From Massilia sp. H6 (GTDB lineage Bacteria; Pseudomonadota; Gammaproteobacteria; Burkholderiales; Burkholderiaceae_D), in assembly GCF_024802625.1 (NCBI RefSeq), contig NZ_CP103371.1, positions 3,162,001 through 3,226,000 on the forward strand: a DNA stretch of 64,000 nucleotides. The letters run 5' to 3'. A program made the position numbers and the translations under genes. Position 1 is the stretch's first letter. Each line of letters opens with the position of its first letter. A model generated the notes under the pieces. That model worked only from the letters and a program-made list of their open reading frames with translations, did no database searches and was not told the origin of the DNA. This document shows positions 52,310-62,646 of this stretch, piece by piece.

Positions 52310-52371
52310 AGGGTCAGAGTCAAAATATTGAGCAACTGTTAAAAGTTTCCCAATAATTCGACTCTGACCCT
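52310..52371. repeat. 61-bp palindromic repeat, unit 3
   Basis: AGGGTCAGAGTCAAAATATT at the left and CCAATAATTCGACTCTGACC at the right; same orientation. Confidence 0.92.
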
Positions 52372-52406
52372 CATTGTTTGGAATTGGGACGAGGCTGGTG
52401 ATAGTT

Positions 52407-52467
52407 AGGGTCAGAGTTCAATTGCAGGAAATTGTCGGGAGTTTCCCGATAATTCGACTCTGACCCT
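52407..52467. repeat. 61-bp palindromic repeat, unit 4
   Basis: AGGGTCAGAGTTCAATTGCA at the left and CGATAATTCGACTCTGACCC at the right; same orientation. It ends 24 bases before the trpA stop codon. Confidence 0.92.
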
Positions 52468-52490
52468 AATAGTCCTAATAGTCGCTGTGC

Positions 52491-53288
52491 TCAGGCGTCG
52501 AGGGCGGTGCGGATGGTGGTGGTGAAGGCGCGGACGGCGGCGACGGCCTGGTCTTTAGGTACCGATTCGAGTTCCTGGATGATGCGGCTGCCGATCACGA
52601 CTGCATCGGCCACTTCGGCAACTGCGCGGGCAGTGGCGCCGTCGCGGATGCCGAAACCCACGCCAATCGGGAGCTTCACGTGCTCGCGGATCGCGCCCAC
52701 GCGGCGTGCAACGTCGGCGGTGTCGATGCTGCCGGAGCCGGTAACCCCCTTGAGCGACACGTAATAGCTAAAGCCGCTGCCGTATTTTGCTACCTGCTGT
52801 ACCCGCGCCGTGGTCGAGGTCGGCGCGAGCAGGAAGATCAGGTCGAGACCGTTGGCACGCATGGCCTCGGCGAAGGCCGCGCACTCTTCCGGCGGGTAGT
52901 CGACCACGATGGCGCCGTCGGCCCCCGCCTCTTTCGCGTAGCGGATGAAGTTGTCGGGACCGATGCGCTCGATCGGGTTGGCATAGCCCATCAGCACCAC
53001 TGGCGTGGTCGCATTGGTCTTGCGGAATTCCCGCACAAAGTCAAACACGTCCGGCAAGCCGATGCCGAAGGTGAGCGCGCGCTCGCAGGCGCGCTGAATC
53101 ACGGGGCCTTCGGCCATCGGATCGGAGAAAGGAACGCCCAGTTCCAGCACGTTGGCGCCGCCCTCGACCAGGGCGTGCATCAGCGGCACGGTCAATTCGG
53201 GCGCCGGGTCGCCGGCCGTGATGAAGGTGACCAGGCCGGTCTTGTTCTGCGCCTTGAGCGCAGCAAATGTCGATTCGATACGGGACAT
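52491..53288 (-). CDS. trpA: Tryptophan synthase alpha subunit
   Basis: A 265-residue TIM-barrel subunit that cleaves indole-3-glycerol phosphate. [20 protein letters not shown] begins it. The catalytic Glu is in [20 protein letters not shown], with Asp in the same stretch. [36 protein letters not shown] and [20 protein letters not shown] form the phosphate site. It lies downstream of trpB with a 55-base gap, and its 3' end is followed by the palindromic repeats before accD. Confidence 0.98.
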   Translation of the reverse strand: MSRIESTFAALKAQNKTGLVTFITAGDPAPELTVPLMHALVEGGANVLELGVPFSDPMAEGPVIQRACERALTFGIGLPDVFDFVREFRKTNATTPVVLMGYANPIERIGPDNFIRYAKEAGADGAIVVDYPPEECAAFAEAMRANGLDLIFLLAPTSTTARVQQVAKYGSGFSYYVSLKGVTGSGSIDTADVARRVGAIREHVKLPIGVGFGIRDGATARAVAEVADAVVIGSRIIQELESVPKDQAVAAVRAFTTTIRTALDA

Positions 53289-53343
53289 GCGAATACTTTC
53301 TGTCTGGGTTCACGAAGGGATGAAAACGATGTGCCGACGACAG

Positions 53344-54588
53344 TCAGCTAAAGTCGAGTCCCATCCTTTGCGCCACCGTATGCATATCTTTGTCGCCGCG
53401 GCCTGACAGGTTGACCAGAATGAGCTGGTCTTGCGGCAGCGTGGCTGCCAGCTTCACCGCATAGGCAATCGCGTGCGAGGATTCCAGCGCCGGGATGATG
53501 CCTTCGATGCGGCAGCAGTCGTGGAAGGCCTGCAGCGCTTCGTCGTCCGTGATCGACACATACTCGGCGCGCAGGGAATCCTTGAGCCACGCATGTTCCG
53601 GCCCCACGCCCGGGTAATCCAGGCCGGCCGAGACAGAATGGGTCTCGATGATCTGGCCGTTCGCATCCTGCAGCAGGTAAGTGCGGTTGCCGTGCAAGAC
53701 GCCCGGAAAACCGGCGCTAAGCGAAGCCGAGTGCTTGCCCGAATCGAGCCCCTCGCCGGCCGCCTCGACGCCCACCAGCTTCACGCCCGGCTCGTCGATA
53801 TACGGATAGAAGATGCCCATGGCATTGGAACCGCCGCCGATGCAGGCGAGCACGTAGTCGGGCTGGCGACCGGTCATGGCCGGCATCTGTATCCGGCACT
53901 CTTCGCCGATCACCGACTGGAAGTCGCGCACCATCATCGGGTAAGGATGCGGCCCGGCCACGGTGCCGATGATGTAGAAGGTGTTTTCGATATTCGTCAC
54001 CCAGTCGCGCATCGCCTCGTTGAGCGCGTCCTTCAGGGTCTTGGAGCCCGATTCCACCGGAACCACGGTAGCGCCCAGCAGTTTCATGCGGTAGACGTTC
54101 TGGGCCTGGCGCTTGACGTCTTCGCTGCCCATGTACACCACGCATTCCAGGCCGAAGCGGGCGCAGATGGTGGCGGTGGCCACGCCGTGCTGGCCGGCGC
54201 CGGTTTCGGCGATGATGCGCTTCTTGCCCATGCGGCGTGCCAGCAGCGCCTGGCCAATCACGTTGTTGATCTTGTGCGCGCCGGTATGGTTCAGGTCTTC
54301 GCGCTTGAAGAAGATCTGGGCGCCACCGGCCTGCTCGGTGAAGCGGCGCGCGTGGTACACCGGCGATGGGCGGCCGACGAAATGCGCCAGCTCGTAGCGG
54401 AATTCATCGAGGAATTCGGCGTCGTGCGAATAGCGCGCATAAGCGTCGGTCAGCTCCGACAGGGCATGCGACAAGGTTTCGGCAACGAAGCTGCCGCCGT
54501 AGGGGCCGAAGTGCCCGGACTGGTCGGGCAGCTGGTAATCGAGGGTCTTGAACAGTGCGGCAGTGCCGCTACCTGGAAGTTCTTTCAT
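53344..54588 (-). CDS. trpB: Tryptophan synthase beta subunit
   Basis: A 414-residue PLP enzyme that joins indole and serine. The PLP lysine is in [20 protein letters not shown] near residue 94. [37 protein letters not shown] and [20 protein letters not shown] are further landmarks. ATG 54588 overlaps the 3' end of trpF by 20 bases; a GTG at 54600 would extend it by four residues. Confidence 0.98.
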   Translation of the reverse strand: MKELPGSGTAALFKTLDYQLPDQSGHFGPYGGSFVAETLSHALSELTDAYARYSHDAEFLDEFRYELAHFVGRPSPVYHARRFTEQAGGAQIFFKREDLNHTGAHKINNVIGQALLARRMGKKRIIAETGAGQHGVATATICARFGLECVVYMGSEDVKRQAQNVYRMKLLGATVVPVESGSKTLKDALNEAMRDWVTNIENTFYIIGTVAGPHPYPMMVRDFQSVIGEECRIQMPAMTGRQPDYVLACIGGGSNAMGIFYPYIDEPGVKLVGVEAAGEGLDSGKHSASLSAGFPGVLHGNRTYLLQDANGQIIETHSVSAGLDYPGVGPEHAWLKDSLRAEYVSITDDEALQAFHDCCRIEGIIPALESSHAIAYAVKLAATLPQDQLILVNLSGRGDKDMHTVAQRMGLDFS

Positions 54589-55264
54589 GGGATGTCTCAC
54601 TCAAAATGGTGGCGTCGGCCGCCCGCACCGCGCCAATGAAACCGGCGAGCTTGCGGGCATCCTTGATGCCCTTCTGCGCTTCGACGCCACTGCTGACGTC
54701 GACCGCGAAGGGACGAACACGTACCACCGCGTCAGTCGCGTTTTGTACGCTCAAGCCACCACTTAAAACGACCCGAGGCGCGAGCTCTTTTGGAATGAGA
54801 GACCAATCGAAGACCTTTCCTGTGCCGCCGTAGGAGTCCACCCAGGTGTCGAGCAGAATGCCGGAAAACCAGGGACTGGCGGCGCGGTTAGCACGTTCGT
54901 ATTCTAGCAGTTCATCTCCGGTCGTGTCGGGCCTGACCCGGAAGGCACGCACGTACGGGCGCTGCACGGCAGCCGCCAGCGCGGCGCAGTCCCCGGCGGT
55001 TTCATCGCCATGGAACTGGATGAGCGACAGCGGCGCGCTGGCGGCGACCGCCTTTACTTCTTCCACCGTCGCGTTGACGAACAGCGCCACCGCGCTCACG
55101 TAGGGCGGCAGCGCCGCGCACAATTGCCCTGCCCGTTCAGGCGTGACATAGCGCGGGCTGGCGCGGTAGAACACGAAACCCAAGGCATCGGCGCCGGCCG
55201 CGACGGCCGCGTGCAGGTCTTCCTCGCGGGTGATGCCGCAAATTTTGATACGGGTACGTCGCAT
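54569..55264 (-). CDS. trpF: Phosphoribosylanthranilate isomerase
   Basis: A 231-residue TIM-barrel enzyme. [20 protein letters not shown] has the catalytic Cys; [20 protein letters not shown] follows, and the general-acid Asp region is [19 protein letters not shown]. The C-terminal [20 protein letters not shown] binds phosphate. The gene overlaps trpB and follows truA by 25 bases, so truA, trpF and trpB appear co-transcribed. Confidence 0.97.
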   Translation of the reverse strand: MRRTRIKICGITREEDLHAAVAAGADALGFVFYRASPRYVTPERAGQLCAALPPYVSAVALFVNATVEEVKAVAASAPLSLIQFHGDETAGDCAALAAAVQRPYVRAFRVRPDTTGDELLEYERANRAASPWFSGILLDTWVDSYGGTGKVFDWSLIPKELAPRVVLSGGLSVQNATDAVVRVRPFAVDVSSGVEAQKGIKDARKLAGFIGAVRAADATILSETSHERTSR

Positions 55265-55289
55265 GGCGATCTTCTTTCGTGAGCGCCGC

Positions 55290-56090
55290 TTACAGCCACG
55301 GCAACGGCGACGCTGCCTCTTGCGGCAGCTGCCACCTCGGATCGTAATCGATTTTAGCCAGGTACAGGCCGTCGGGCATGAAGGTGGGCGCGGCCACGTC
55401 GCGCGAGCGGCTGGCCAGCACCTCGCCCATCCAGCCGGGCGGCTGGCGGCCGATACCGACGTACACCAGGGAACCTACGATATTGCGCACCATGTGGTGC
55501 AGGAAGGCGCTGGCGCGCACCGTGAACACGATGACATCGCCGTAGCGCTGGATGCTGAGCTCATGCATCTGCTTGACCGGGGTGTTCGCCTGGCAGCTGG
55601 CGGCGCGGAAGGCAGAGAAATCGTGCTCGCCCACCAGGTGCCGCGCCGCATTGCGCATGGCGTCCAGGTCGAGCGGGCGAAATACCCAGCCGGCACGCTT
55701 GGCCAGCAGCGCAGACGGCGTCGGGTGGTTGTAGAGCACGTAGTGATAGGTGCGCGAGCGTGCCGAGAAACGCGCATGGAATTCCAGGCCGTCCAGTTCC
55801 GGTTGCGTCTCGTGGGCCCAGCGCACCGCGATCGAATCGGGCAGGAAGGTGTTCACGCCGCGCACCCAGCTCTGGGTGGCGCGGTCGAGTTCCGTGTCGA
55901 AGTGGACCACTTGCTCGATGCCGTGCACGCCGGCATCGGTGCGCCCGGCGCATGTCGTCGCAAGCGGTGTGCAGGCGAACTTTTCGAGCGCGATCTCGAG
56001 GCGGTCCTGGACGGTATTACGGTCCGGCTGCTTCTGGTAACCCGACCAAGTGGTGCCTACATACTGGACACCCAGCGCGATCCGCCTCAC
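55290..56090 (-). CDS. truA: tRNA pseudouridine synthase A
   Basis: A 266-residue enzyme that modifies U38-U40 in t[23 protein letters not shown] opens it; the catalytic Asp is in [20 protein letters not shown] near residue 51; [37 protein letters not shown] and [16 protein letters not shown] are family blocks. The ATG overlaps the fimV stop (ATGA). Confidence 0.98.
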   Translation of the reverse strand: MRRIALGVQYVGTTWSGYQKQPDRNTVQDRLEIALEKFACTPLATTCAGRTDAGVHGIEQVVHFDTELDRATQSWVRGVNTFLPDSIAVRWAHETQPELDGLEFHARFSARSRTYHYVLYNHPTPSALLAKRAGWVFRPLDLDAMRNAARHLVGEHDFSAFRAASCQANTPVKQMHELSIQRYGDVIVFTVRASAFLHHMVRNIVGSLVYVGIGRQPPGWMGEVLASRSRDVAAPTFMPDGLYLAKIDYDPRWQLPQEAASPLPWL

Positions 56091-59000
56091 GCCAGCAGGG
56101 AGCGCATCGCGCTGGCCTTGCTCACCTGCTGGCTGTTGCCACCCTTGATGACTTCGTCGAGCAGCTCGCGGGCGCCTTCCTTGTCACCGATTTCCTGGTA
56201 GGCGATCGCGAGGTCGAGTTTGGTTTCCATTTCCATGTGCTCGGGCGACATGGCGGCCGGCTCGAACGATTCGCCAGCCTGCGGCAGGTCGGCGCCTGCC
56301 ACGCCTGGCTGGGCCGGCAGGTCGAGGTCGATATCGCCGAGATCGAAGCTTGGCGCGGCCGGCACGACCGGAGCTGGCGCCGCGGCCTGCTCTTGCGGCA
56401 ACGCGAACGGATCGGCATCGGCGTCGGCATTGAACTGGAAGTCTGCCGCACTGCGATAGCCGGATTCAAGCGCCGGCGCCTCGTCGCGCGTGGCCGGCGG
56501 CGCATCGAACTCGAACGGTTCGACCGATGCAGGAGCTGGCACGGACGCTGGCGCAGCCGATTCGCCCGGGCTGCCGAAGTCCATGGTATCGAGGTCGAAC
56601 AACGGGTCGTCGGCGCTGCCCACCGGTGCCGGCGCAGCCTTCATGGCAGGAAGGTCTTCGTGGAACGGGGTCGCCTCGACTACCGCTGCCGGCATGGCCG
56701 GCACTGCAGGCAGGCCGAAGTCCATCGTATCGAGGTCGAACAGCGGATCGTTCTCGAGCGAGCCCGCCGCGGGAGTGGCCTCTGGTGCGGCCGAAGAAGC
56801 AGCCGCAAACATGGGCACCTCGTCCTCGCTCACAGCCGGCAACGGCGGCAAATCGAATTCGGCGGCCAGGCCGGCCATGTCGACATCGGCGCCAGACGCA
56901 TTCAGCGCGGCACTGCCAGCATGGGGCTGTGGCGCCGCATCCGGCTCGCCGAAGCTCATGTCAAAGGCCAGGTCGAATGGATCGTCGGATGCCGGCGCCG
57001 GTGCCGCCGCGAGCTCGGCAGGTGACTCAGCGACGGACTCGGTTGTGGACCCCGTGATCGAATCCCCAAGCGGATCGAGCGCGAACTCGAGGTCTGGCAC
57101 TGCAGTGTCGTCCTGCGAATAGTCTGGCGCGTCTGGCGCGCCCGCCCCTGGCATGGCGGTCGGTTCACCATTGGCGACCGGTTCGAAGCTCAAGCCGCCC
57201 AGGTCGAAGTCGAGCGCATTGTCGTCGGCGCGCGCTGCCGCGCCGGCCATCGGCAGTGCCGTGCCGTCATCGTGGTCCATCGTGCCATAGGCGGTGGTGG
57301 CGGCAACCGCACCCGCGCCAAGGGCCGCGCCCGGGGCGCTGCTCCGGAACGCGTCTTCCAGCTGCTGCGACAGGAGCGACTGCTGGTCGCGCTCCTGCGG
57401 GCTCGGCGTCGGCGCCACTGGCGCTGCGCCGGCGGCGCTGGCATACAGTGGATTGGCCGGGTCGATGCTCAGTCCAAGTGCCGCCGCCTGGGCCCATTCG
57501 TCGCCCTGCCCGCGGCTGATGCCATGCAGTTCGCTGGCCTGGCTCTCGAAGGCGCGCAAGTCCTTACGCGCGGCGTAGATTTCCAGCAGCTTCAGGCGCA
57601 CCGCGTGGCGTTCCGGCTGGTTGCGCAAGGCTTCCTTGAGGATCTCTTCGGCCTGGGCATCGCGGCCATAGGCGATATACACATCGGCTTCGGCCACCGG
57701 GTCGACTTCATTGGTGTCGAGCTGGGAAGCCGAGGGCGCGAAACTGGAGTTGAACACGCTGTTGCTGGTGTCGACGCTCTGGCCGCCGGTCTGTGCGTAC
57801 AGCGAATGCGCGGCCTGGTTCGGCACGCCAAGAACCGATGGCTCGGCGTCGAGAATGCGGTCGTCCTCTTTCTTTTTCTTGCGGCGCGACAGGCCGAAGG
57901 CGGCGAGCAGCAGCACGGCGGCAGCGGCGCCCACAAGATTGATGTTGTCCATCAGCGTGTCGGCGAAGCTCTTCTCTTCGGGCTTGGGCTGTTTCTTCGG
58001 CTTGATCCTGTCGGCCGGCTTCGCCACCGGGGCAGGCGCAGCGGCGGCAGCCTGGTCGGCCGCGCCGGTGGCGGCGGCGCCGATTGCACCGGCGGCAGCG
58101 GCGTTCTGGGTGTCGCTGCCGGTGCGGCTCTTCACCGTCATCAGCGATTCGAGCTCGCTGACATTGCGTTCGAGTTCCTTGACGCGCGCCTGCGCCTGCG
58201 CCAGTTCACGCTCGCGCGCGATCCGGTCTTCGGTCGCGGCCGTATCGCCAGCAACGCCGGCCGCGCCGGCCGCCGTCTGGGTCGCCCTGGACAGGCGCAG
58301 CTGGTCCTGCGATTCGTTGGCCGCGGTTGGGCGCTCCTCGACCTTGGCGGTAATCTTGCCGGCGGCACTCTGGCCAGCCTGCGGCGTGCGCTGGGGCGCG
58401 GCACTGGCCACCTGGCCCGCGAGCTTGTTGCGGTAGGCGTTGAAGTCGGCTGCGTGGGCGACCACGACGGCGGTGGCCTCGCCCTGGCCGGCGCCGCGCA
58501 GCGCGCCGGCATCCGGCACGCTCAGGATCTGGCCCGACTTCAGGCGGTTCATGTTGTTGCCGATGAAGGCGTCGGGATTGGCCCGGTACAGCGACACCAG
58601 CATCATGTCGAGCGAGATATCGGCCGGCTTGAGGCGAGTGGCAATCTTGCTGAGGGTATCGCCCGGGCGCACGCGGTAGCGCGCCGGCGCGGCGCTTCCC
58701 GGCGCATCGGCAGCCGGCGCGGCGACGGGGGCTGCCGCACGCGGGGCCAGCGGCGCCGTGTCGCGGCGTGCTTCCGGTTGCGCGGGCGGCGCTGCCGGAG
58801 GCGGCGTGGCGGGGCGTGCCTGGGCGGCTGCGACGGCAGCTGCCGGGCGCTGCGTATCGGCAGCGGCCATGGCCGGCTGGGTGGTGCGCAGCTCGGCCGG
58901 ATCAAGCAAGAACGTGTATTCGCGTACCAGGCGGCCGTTATTCCACGACAACTCGAGCAGCATGTCCACGAACGGCTCGTTCAGCGGCTGGGTGGAGCTC

Positions 59001-59314
59001 AGCCGGATGAACTGGCGGCCGCCGCGCGCCTCGACATTGAAGCGCAGCGACAGCAGTGCCGGGTTAAATTCGATGTTGGCCGCGCGAAAAGCTTCTGGCG
59101 AGGCCAGTTTCACCGCCAGGCTGGAGGCATCTTCGCCAGCCGTGGTCGTCAATTCGATCTCGGCACGCAGAGGCTGGCCCAGGGCCGACAGCACCGTCAG
59201 CTTTCCGAGGCCCGCGGCCGAGGCGGCAGCGGACAGGAGCACGGCACTGGCGACTGCCGCGGTGGCTGTTTTCAGCGCAAACGCCATGAGCGCAGGACGA
59301 TGAGGAAGATGCAT
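56087..59314 (-). CDS. fimV: FimV-like pilus/polar assembly protein
   Basis: A 1075-residue envelope protein. A signal-anchor ([20 protein letters not shown]) is followed by the FimV N-terminal domain [20 protein letters not shown], then a LysM domain near residues 210-265 ([20 protein letters not shown]). A coiled coil ([20 protein letters not shown]) precedes a membrane helix ([20 protein letters not shown]) near residue 460. The cytoplasmic half is acidic, with repeated [12 protein letters not shown] motifs, and ends in the FimV C-terminal TPR domain ([20 protein letters not shown]). FimV organises type IV pili and the cell pole. The position between asd and truA is typical. It starts about 210 bases after the asd stop. 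Confidence 0.95.
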   Translation of the reverse strand: MHLPHRPALMAFALKTATAAVASAVLLSAAASAAGLGKLTVLSALGQPLRAEIELTTTAGEDASSLAVKLASPEAFRAANIEFNPALLSLRFNVEARGGRQFIRLSSTQPLNEPFVDMLLELSWNNGRLVREYTFLLDPAELRTTQPAMAAADTQRPAAAVAAAQARPATPPPAAPPAQPEARRDTAPLAPRAAAPVAAPAADAPGSAAPARYRVRPGDTLSKIATRLKPADISLDMMLVSLYRANPDAFIGNNMNRLKSGQILSVPDAGALRGAGQGEATAVVVAHAADFNAYRNKLAGQVASAAPQRTPQAGQSAAGKITAKVEERPTAANESQDQLRLSRATQTAAGAAGVAGDTAATEDRIARERELAQAQARVKELERNVSELESLMTVKSRTGSDTQNAAAAGAIGAAATGAADQAAAAAPAPVAKPADRIKPKKQPKPEEKSFADTLMDNINLVGAAAAVLLLAAFGLSRRKKKKEDDRILDAEPSVLGVPNQAAHSLYAQTGGQSVDTSNSVFNSSFAPSASQLDTNEVDPVAEADVYIAYGRDAQAEEILKEALRNQPERHAVRLKLLEIYAARKDLRAFESQASELHGISRGQGDEWAQAAALGLSIDPANPLYASAAGAAPVAPTPSPQERDQQSLLSQQLEDAFRSSAPGAALGAGAVAATTAYGTMDHDDGTALPMAGAAARADDNALDFDLGGLSFEPVANGEPTAMPGAGAPDAPDYSQDDTAVPDLEFALDPLGDSITGSTTESVAESPAELAAAPAPASDDPFDLAFDMSFGEPDAAPQPHAGSAALNASGADVDMAGLAAEFDLPPLPAVSEDEVPMFAAASSAAPEATPAAGSLENDPLFDLDTMDFGLPAVPAMPAAVVEATPFHEDLPAMKAAPAPVGSADDPLFDLDTMDFGSPGESAAPASVPAPASVEPFEFDAPPATRDEAPALESGYRSAADFQFNADADADPFALPQEQAAAPAPVVPAAPSFDLGDIDLDLPAQPGVAGADLPQAGESFEPAAMSPEHMEMETKLDLAIAYQEIGDKEGARELLDEVIKGGNSQQVSKASAMRSLLA

Positions 59315-59522
59315 AATTGGCAGTGAAGATAGTTGGCTTTGGGCAAGAAACTCCCCGGGAGTCTCAACATATCACCATGCTCTGGAGCATGCAAGCTCTC
59401 CGCGCACAACTTACCCCTGCCAGAGGGGAAGTGTGTCCAGAATACTCAAAAAAGCGCCGTCCAGGAAGGCTGCAAGCGGGTCTGGCGCGGGTGCGCGGCT
59501 GCCCGCGGCCCGCGCCTGGCCC

Positions 59523-60650
59523 TTATTTGTCCAGCACGATGCGCAGCATGCGGCGCAGCGGTTCGGCCGCGCCCCACAGCAGCTGGTCGCCAACGGTAAA
59601 GGCCGAGAGATAATCGCCGCCCATCGACATCTTGCGCAGGCGGCCCACCGGAATGCCCAAGCCACCCGTCACGGCAGCCGGCGACAGTTCGCGCATCGAG
59701 GCTTCGCGCGTGTTCGGCACCACCTTCACCCACGCGTTGTGCGAGGCGATGATGTCGTTGATCTCGTCGAGCGGCACGTCGCGGGTGAGCTTGATCGTCA
59801 ACGCCTGCGAATGGCAGCGCATGGCGCCGATGCGCACGCACAGGCCATCCACCGGAATCGCGCGGCTGGCGTAGCCTTCGCCGCGCCCCAGGATCTTGTT
59901 GGTCTCGGCGCCAGCCTTCCACTCTTCTTTCGACTGTCCATTGCCCAGGTCCTTGTCGATCCACGGAATCAGGTTGCCGGCCAGCGGCACGCCGAATTGC
60001 CTGGTCTCGTCGCCCGAGAAGCCATGCTGGGTCGCCAGCACGGTGCGGTCGATCTCGAGGATGGCCGACGCCGGGTTGTCCAGCAGCGGCTTGACCGCGC
60101 CGTTGATGCTGCCGAACTGGGTGAGCAGTTCGCGCATGTGCTGAGCGCCGCCGCCCGATGCCGCCTGGTAGGTCATGGAGCTCATCCACTCGACCAGGCC
60201 TTGCTCGAACAGGCCGCCCAGGCCGATCAGCATGCACGACACGGTGCAGTTGCCGCCAATGTAGTTCTTCACGCCGCGCGCCATGGCGTTCTTGATCACT
60301 TCTTTGTTCACCGGGTCGAGCACGATGACGGCGTCGTCGTTCATGCGCAGGGTCGAGGCGGCGTCGATCCAGTAACCGTTCCAGCCGCTGGCGCGCAGTT
60401 GCGGGAACACCTCGCTGGTGTAGTCGCCACCCTGGCAGGAGATGATGATCTCGCATTTCGACAGCTCGGCGATATCGCTGGCGCTCTTGAGCGTGGTCTC
60501 GTTTTTCGCCATTGCTGGCGCGGCGCCGCCCGGGTTCGAGGTGGTAAAGAACACCGGCTCGATGTGCTCGAAATCGCCCTCTTCCTGCATGCGCTGCATC
60601 AGGACCGATCCCACCATGCCGCGCCAACCTACCAGGCCTACTAATTTCAT
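59523..60650 (-). CDS. asd: Aspartate-semialdehyde dehydrogenase
   Basis: A 375-residue NADPH enzyme making aspartate semialdehyde for lysine, threonine and methionine. [20 protein letters not shown] binds the cofactor; the catalytic Cys is in [20 protein letters not shown] near residue 135. RVGAM-like substrate residues ([17 protein letters not shown]) near 270 provide the His. It lies 28 bases after leuB and before fimV, the usual betaproteobacterial order. Confidence 0.98.
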   Translation of the reverse strand: MKLVGLVGWRGMVGSVLMQRMQEEGDFEHIEPVFFTTSNPGGAAPAMAKNETTLKSASDIAELSKCEIIISCQGGDYTSEVFPQLRASGWNGYWIDAASTLRMNDDAVIVLDPVNKEVIKNAMARGVKNYIGGNCTVSCMLIGLGGLFEQGLVEWMSSMTYQAASGGGAQHMRELLTQFGSINGAVKPLLDNPASAILEIDRTVLATQHGFSGDETRQFGVPLAGNLIPWIDKDLGNGQSKEEWKAGAETNKILGRGEGYASRAIPVDGLCVRIGAMRCHSQALTIKLTRDVPLDEINDIIASHNAWVKVVPNTREASMRELSPAAVTGGLGIPVGRLRKMSMGGDYLSAFTVGDQLLWGAAEPLRRMLRIVLDK

Positions 60651-60678
60651 ATCTTTCCTCTACTGGTTGAATCTGTTT

Positions 60679-61749
60679 TCATTGAAGAGCGGCCACGACG
60701 GCGTCGCCCATCTCCCGGGTGCCGACCTTGCGGGTACCCGCTTCGTAGATGTCGGGGGTGCGCAGCCCCTGTGCCAGCACGCGCTTGACGGCCGCCTCGA
60801 TGCGCGCGGCCTGCTCGCTGCGGCCAAAACTAAAGCGCAACATCATCGCAGCAGACAGGATGGTCGCCAGTGGATTGGCCACGCCATTGCCCGCGATATC
60901 GGGCGCCGAACCGTGCGAAGGTTCGTACAGGCCCTTGTTGTTCGCGTCGAGCGAGGCCGAGGGCAGCATGCCGATCGAACCGGTGAGCATGGCGGCGGCG
61001 TCGGACAGGATGTCGCCAAACATGTTGCCGGTGACGAGCACATCGAATTTCTTCGGGGCGCGTACCAGTTGCATGGCGGCGTTGTCGACATACATGTGCT
61101 CGAGTTCGACGTCAGGGTATTCACGGTGTACCTCGGTGACGATGTCGCGCCAGAACTGGAAGGTCTCGAGCACATTGGCCTTGTCGACGCTGGTCACGCG
61201 CCGATCGCGCTTGCGCGCCGCCTGGAAGGCGACATGGGCGATGCGGCGAATCTCGCCTTCGGCGTAGCGCATCGTGTCGAAACCTTCGCGCTGCCCCTGG
61301 AACGGGCCGTCCGGGCACTCGCGCACGCCGCGCGGCTTGCCGAAATAGATGTCGCCGGTGAGCTCGCGGATGATCAGGATGTCGAGGCCCGACACGACCT
61401 CTGGCTTGAGCGTGGAGGCGCCGGCCAGCTCTGGGTACAGGATGGCCGGACGCAGGTTGGCGAACAGGCCGAGCTGCTTGCGCAGCCCGAGGATGGCCTG
61501 TTCGGGACGCAGCGCGCGCTCGAGCTGGTCGTACTGGTAGTCGCCGACGGCGCCGAACAGCACCGCGTCGGCGTCCTGCGCCAGCTTCAGGGTGCTCTCG
61601 GGCAGTGGGTGGCCATGCGCGGCGTAGCCGGCGCCGCCCACCGCAGCGGTCTCCATCTCGAACGGCTCGCCCAGCGCCTGCAGCACCTTGACCGCTTCGC
61701 TCATGATTTCGGGGCCGATGCCGTCACCCGGCAAAATTGCTATCTTCAT
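60679..61749 (-). CDS. leuB: 3-isopropylmalate dehydrogenase
   Basis: A 356-residue NAD enzyme of leucine synthesis. [20 protein letters not shown] starts it; [20 protein letters not shown] holds the substrate Tyr region, [18 protein letters not shown] the Lys, and [20 protein letters not shown] the metal Asp residues. [17 protein letters not shown] binds NAD. It lies 10 bases after leuD and precedes asd. Confidence 0.98.
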   Translation of the reverse strand: MKIAILPGDGIGPEIMSEAVKVLQALGEPFEMETAAVGGAGYAAHGHPLPESTLKLAQDADAVLFGAVGDYQYDQLERALRPEQAILGLRKQLGLFANLRPAILYPELAGASTLKPEVVSGLDILIIRELTGDIYFGKPRGVRECPDGPFQGQREGFDTMRYAEGEIRRIAHVAFQAARKRDRRVTSVDKANVLETFQFWRDIVTEVHREYPDVELEHMYVDNAAMQLVRAPKKFDVLVTGNMFGDILSDAAAMLTGSIGMLPSASLDANNKGLYEPSHGSAPDIAGNGVANPLATILSAAMMLRFSFGRSEQAARIEAAVKRVLAQGLRTPDIYEAGTRKVGTREMGDAVVAALQ

Positions 61750-61759
61750 GCAGTCTCTT

Positions 61760-62407
61760 TCAGATCGTGTTGGCCAGCCACGGCTGGGCCGCCAGGTGTC
61801 GCTGCTCGAAACTGCGAATGGCGTCCTGGTGGCGCAAGGTCAGGCCGATGTCATCCAGGCCATTGAGCAGGCAATACTTGCGGAAGTCGTCGATGGCGAA
61901 GCCGTACGACAGGCTGGCATCGGCGCTCGTGAGCAGCTGCTGTTCCAGGTCGACCACCAGCGTGAACCCGGGGTTGGCTTGCACTGCCTGGAACAGGCCG
62001 TCAACTGCCGCTTCGGGCAGCACGATCGGCAGCAGGCCACTCTTGTAGCAATTGTTGAAGAAGATGTCGGCAAAACTCGGCGCCACGATGGCGCGGAACC
62101 CGAACTGCTGCAGCGCCCAGGGCGCATGCTCGCGCGAGGAGCCGCAGCCGAAGTTCTTGCGCGCCAACAGGATCGAGGCGCCGGCATAGCGCGGCTGGTT
62201 CAGCACGAAGTCCGGGTTGCGCGGACGGTCGGTGCAATCCTGGCCCGGTTCGCCGTGGTCCAGGTAGCGCCATTCGTCGAACAGGTTGGGGCCGAAACCG
62301 GTGCGGCGAATCGACTTGAGGAACTGCTTCGGAATGATGGCGTCGGTATCGACATTGGCGCGATCGAGCGGCGCGACCAGCCCTTGGTGTACGGTAAATT
62401 TATCCAT
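61760..62407 (-). CDS. leuD: 3-isopropylmalate dehydratase small subunit
   Basis: A 215-residue swivelling subunit that pairs with LeuC to isomerise 2-isopropylmalate. [20 protein letters not shown] begins it; the core is [20 protein letters not shown] and [20 protein letters not shown]. It follows the entericidin gene by about 70 bases and precedes leuB by 10. Confidence 0.98.
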   Translation of the reverse strand: MDKFTVHQGLVAPLDRANVDTDAIIPKQFLKSIRRTGFGPNLFDEWRYLDHGEPGQDCTDRPRNPDFVLNQPRYAGASILLARKNFGCGSSREHAPWALQQFGFRAIVAPSFADIFFNNCYKSGLLPIVLPEAAVDGLFQAVQANPGFTLVVDLEQQLLTSADASLSYGFAIDDFRKYCLLNGLDDIGLTLRHQDAIRSFEQRHLAAQPWLANTI

Positions 62408-62478
62408 CTGCCTTTCCCTGTCTTGACCCGTGCGGGCAAGCGTGCTTGCCTGCTTTGTGCCCTCGTTCTTGTACCTTG

Positions 62479-62601
62479 TTACCTGCCGCCGGCGCCGGTG
62501 ACGACCTGGCCGACTTTCTGCACATCCCGGCCGATGCCCGAAATGGTGTTGCAGCCGCTGAGGAAGATGGCGGCGATGGCCAGTGCGAAGATTTTTTTCA
62601 T
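62479..62601 (-). CDS. Entericidin A/B family small lipoprotein, 40 aa
   Basis: AGGATCATC before ATG 62601 is a good ribosome site. The protein starts [20 protein letters not shown], a lipoprotein signal with lipobox LSGC at residues 14-17. The mature part, [19 protein letters not shown], carries the entericidin signature. In enterobacteria EcnA/EcnB are antidote and toxin lipoproteins; in Burkholderiales a single copy between leuC and leuD is common and its role is unknown. Confidence 0.9.
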   Translation of the reverse strand: MKKIFALAIAAIFLSGCNTISGIGRDVQKVGQVVTGAGGR

Positions 62602-62646
62602 GATGATCCTGGGGTTCAAAAATAAGAATTAAAACGGGTTAACGAT

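Noticed and set aside
52028-52467. CRISPR array
   Set aside because: The repeats have diverged inner parts, spacers of very uneven length (34, 126 and 35 bases) and terminal inverted repeats; no cas genes are present.
57272-59326. A 684-codon plus-strand open frame
   Set aside because: It is antisense to fimV over its whole length, Arg/Gly-rich without domains, and follows from the GC-rich third positions of fimV.
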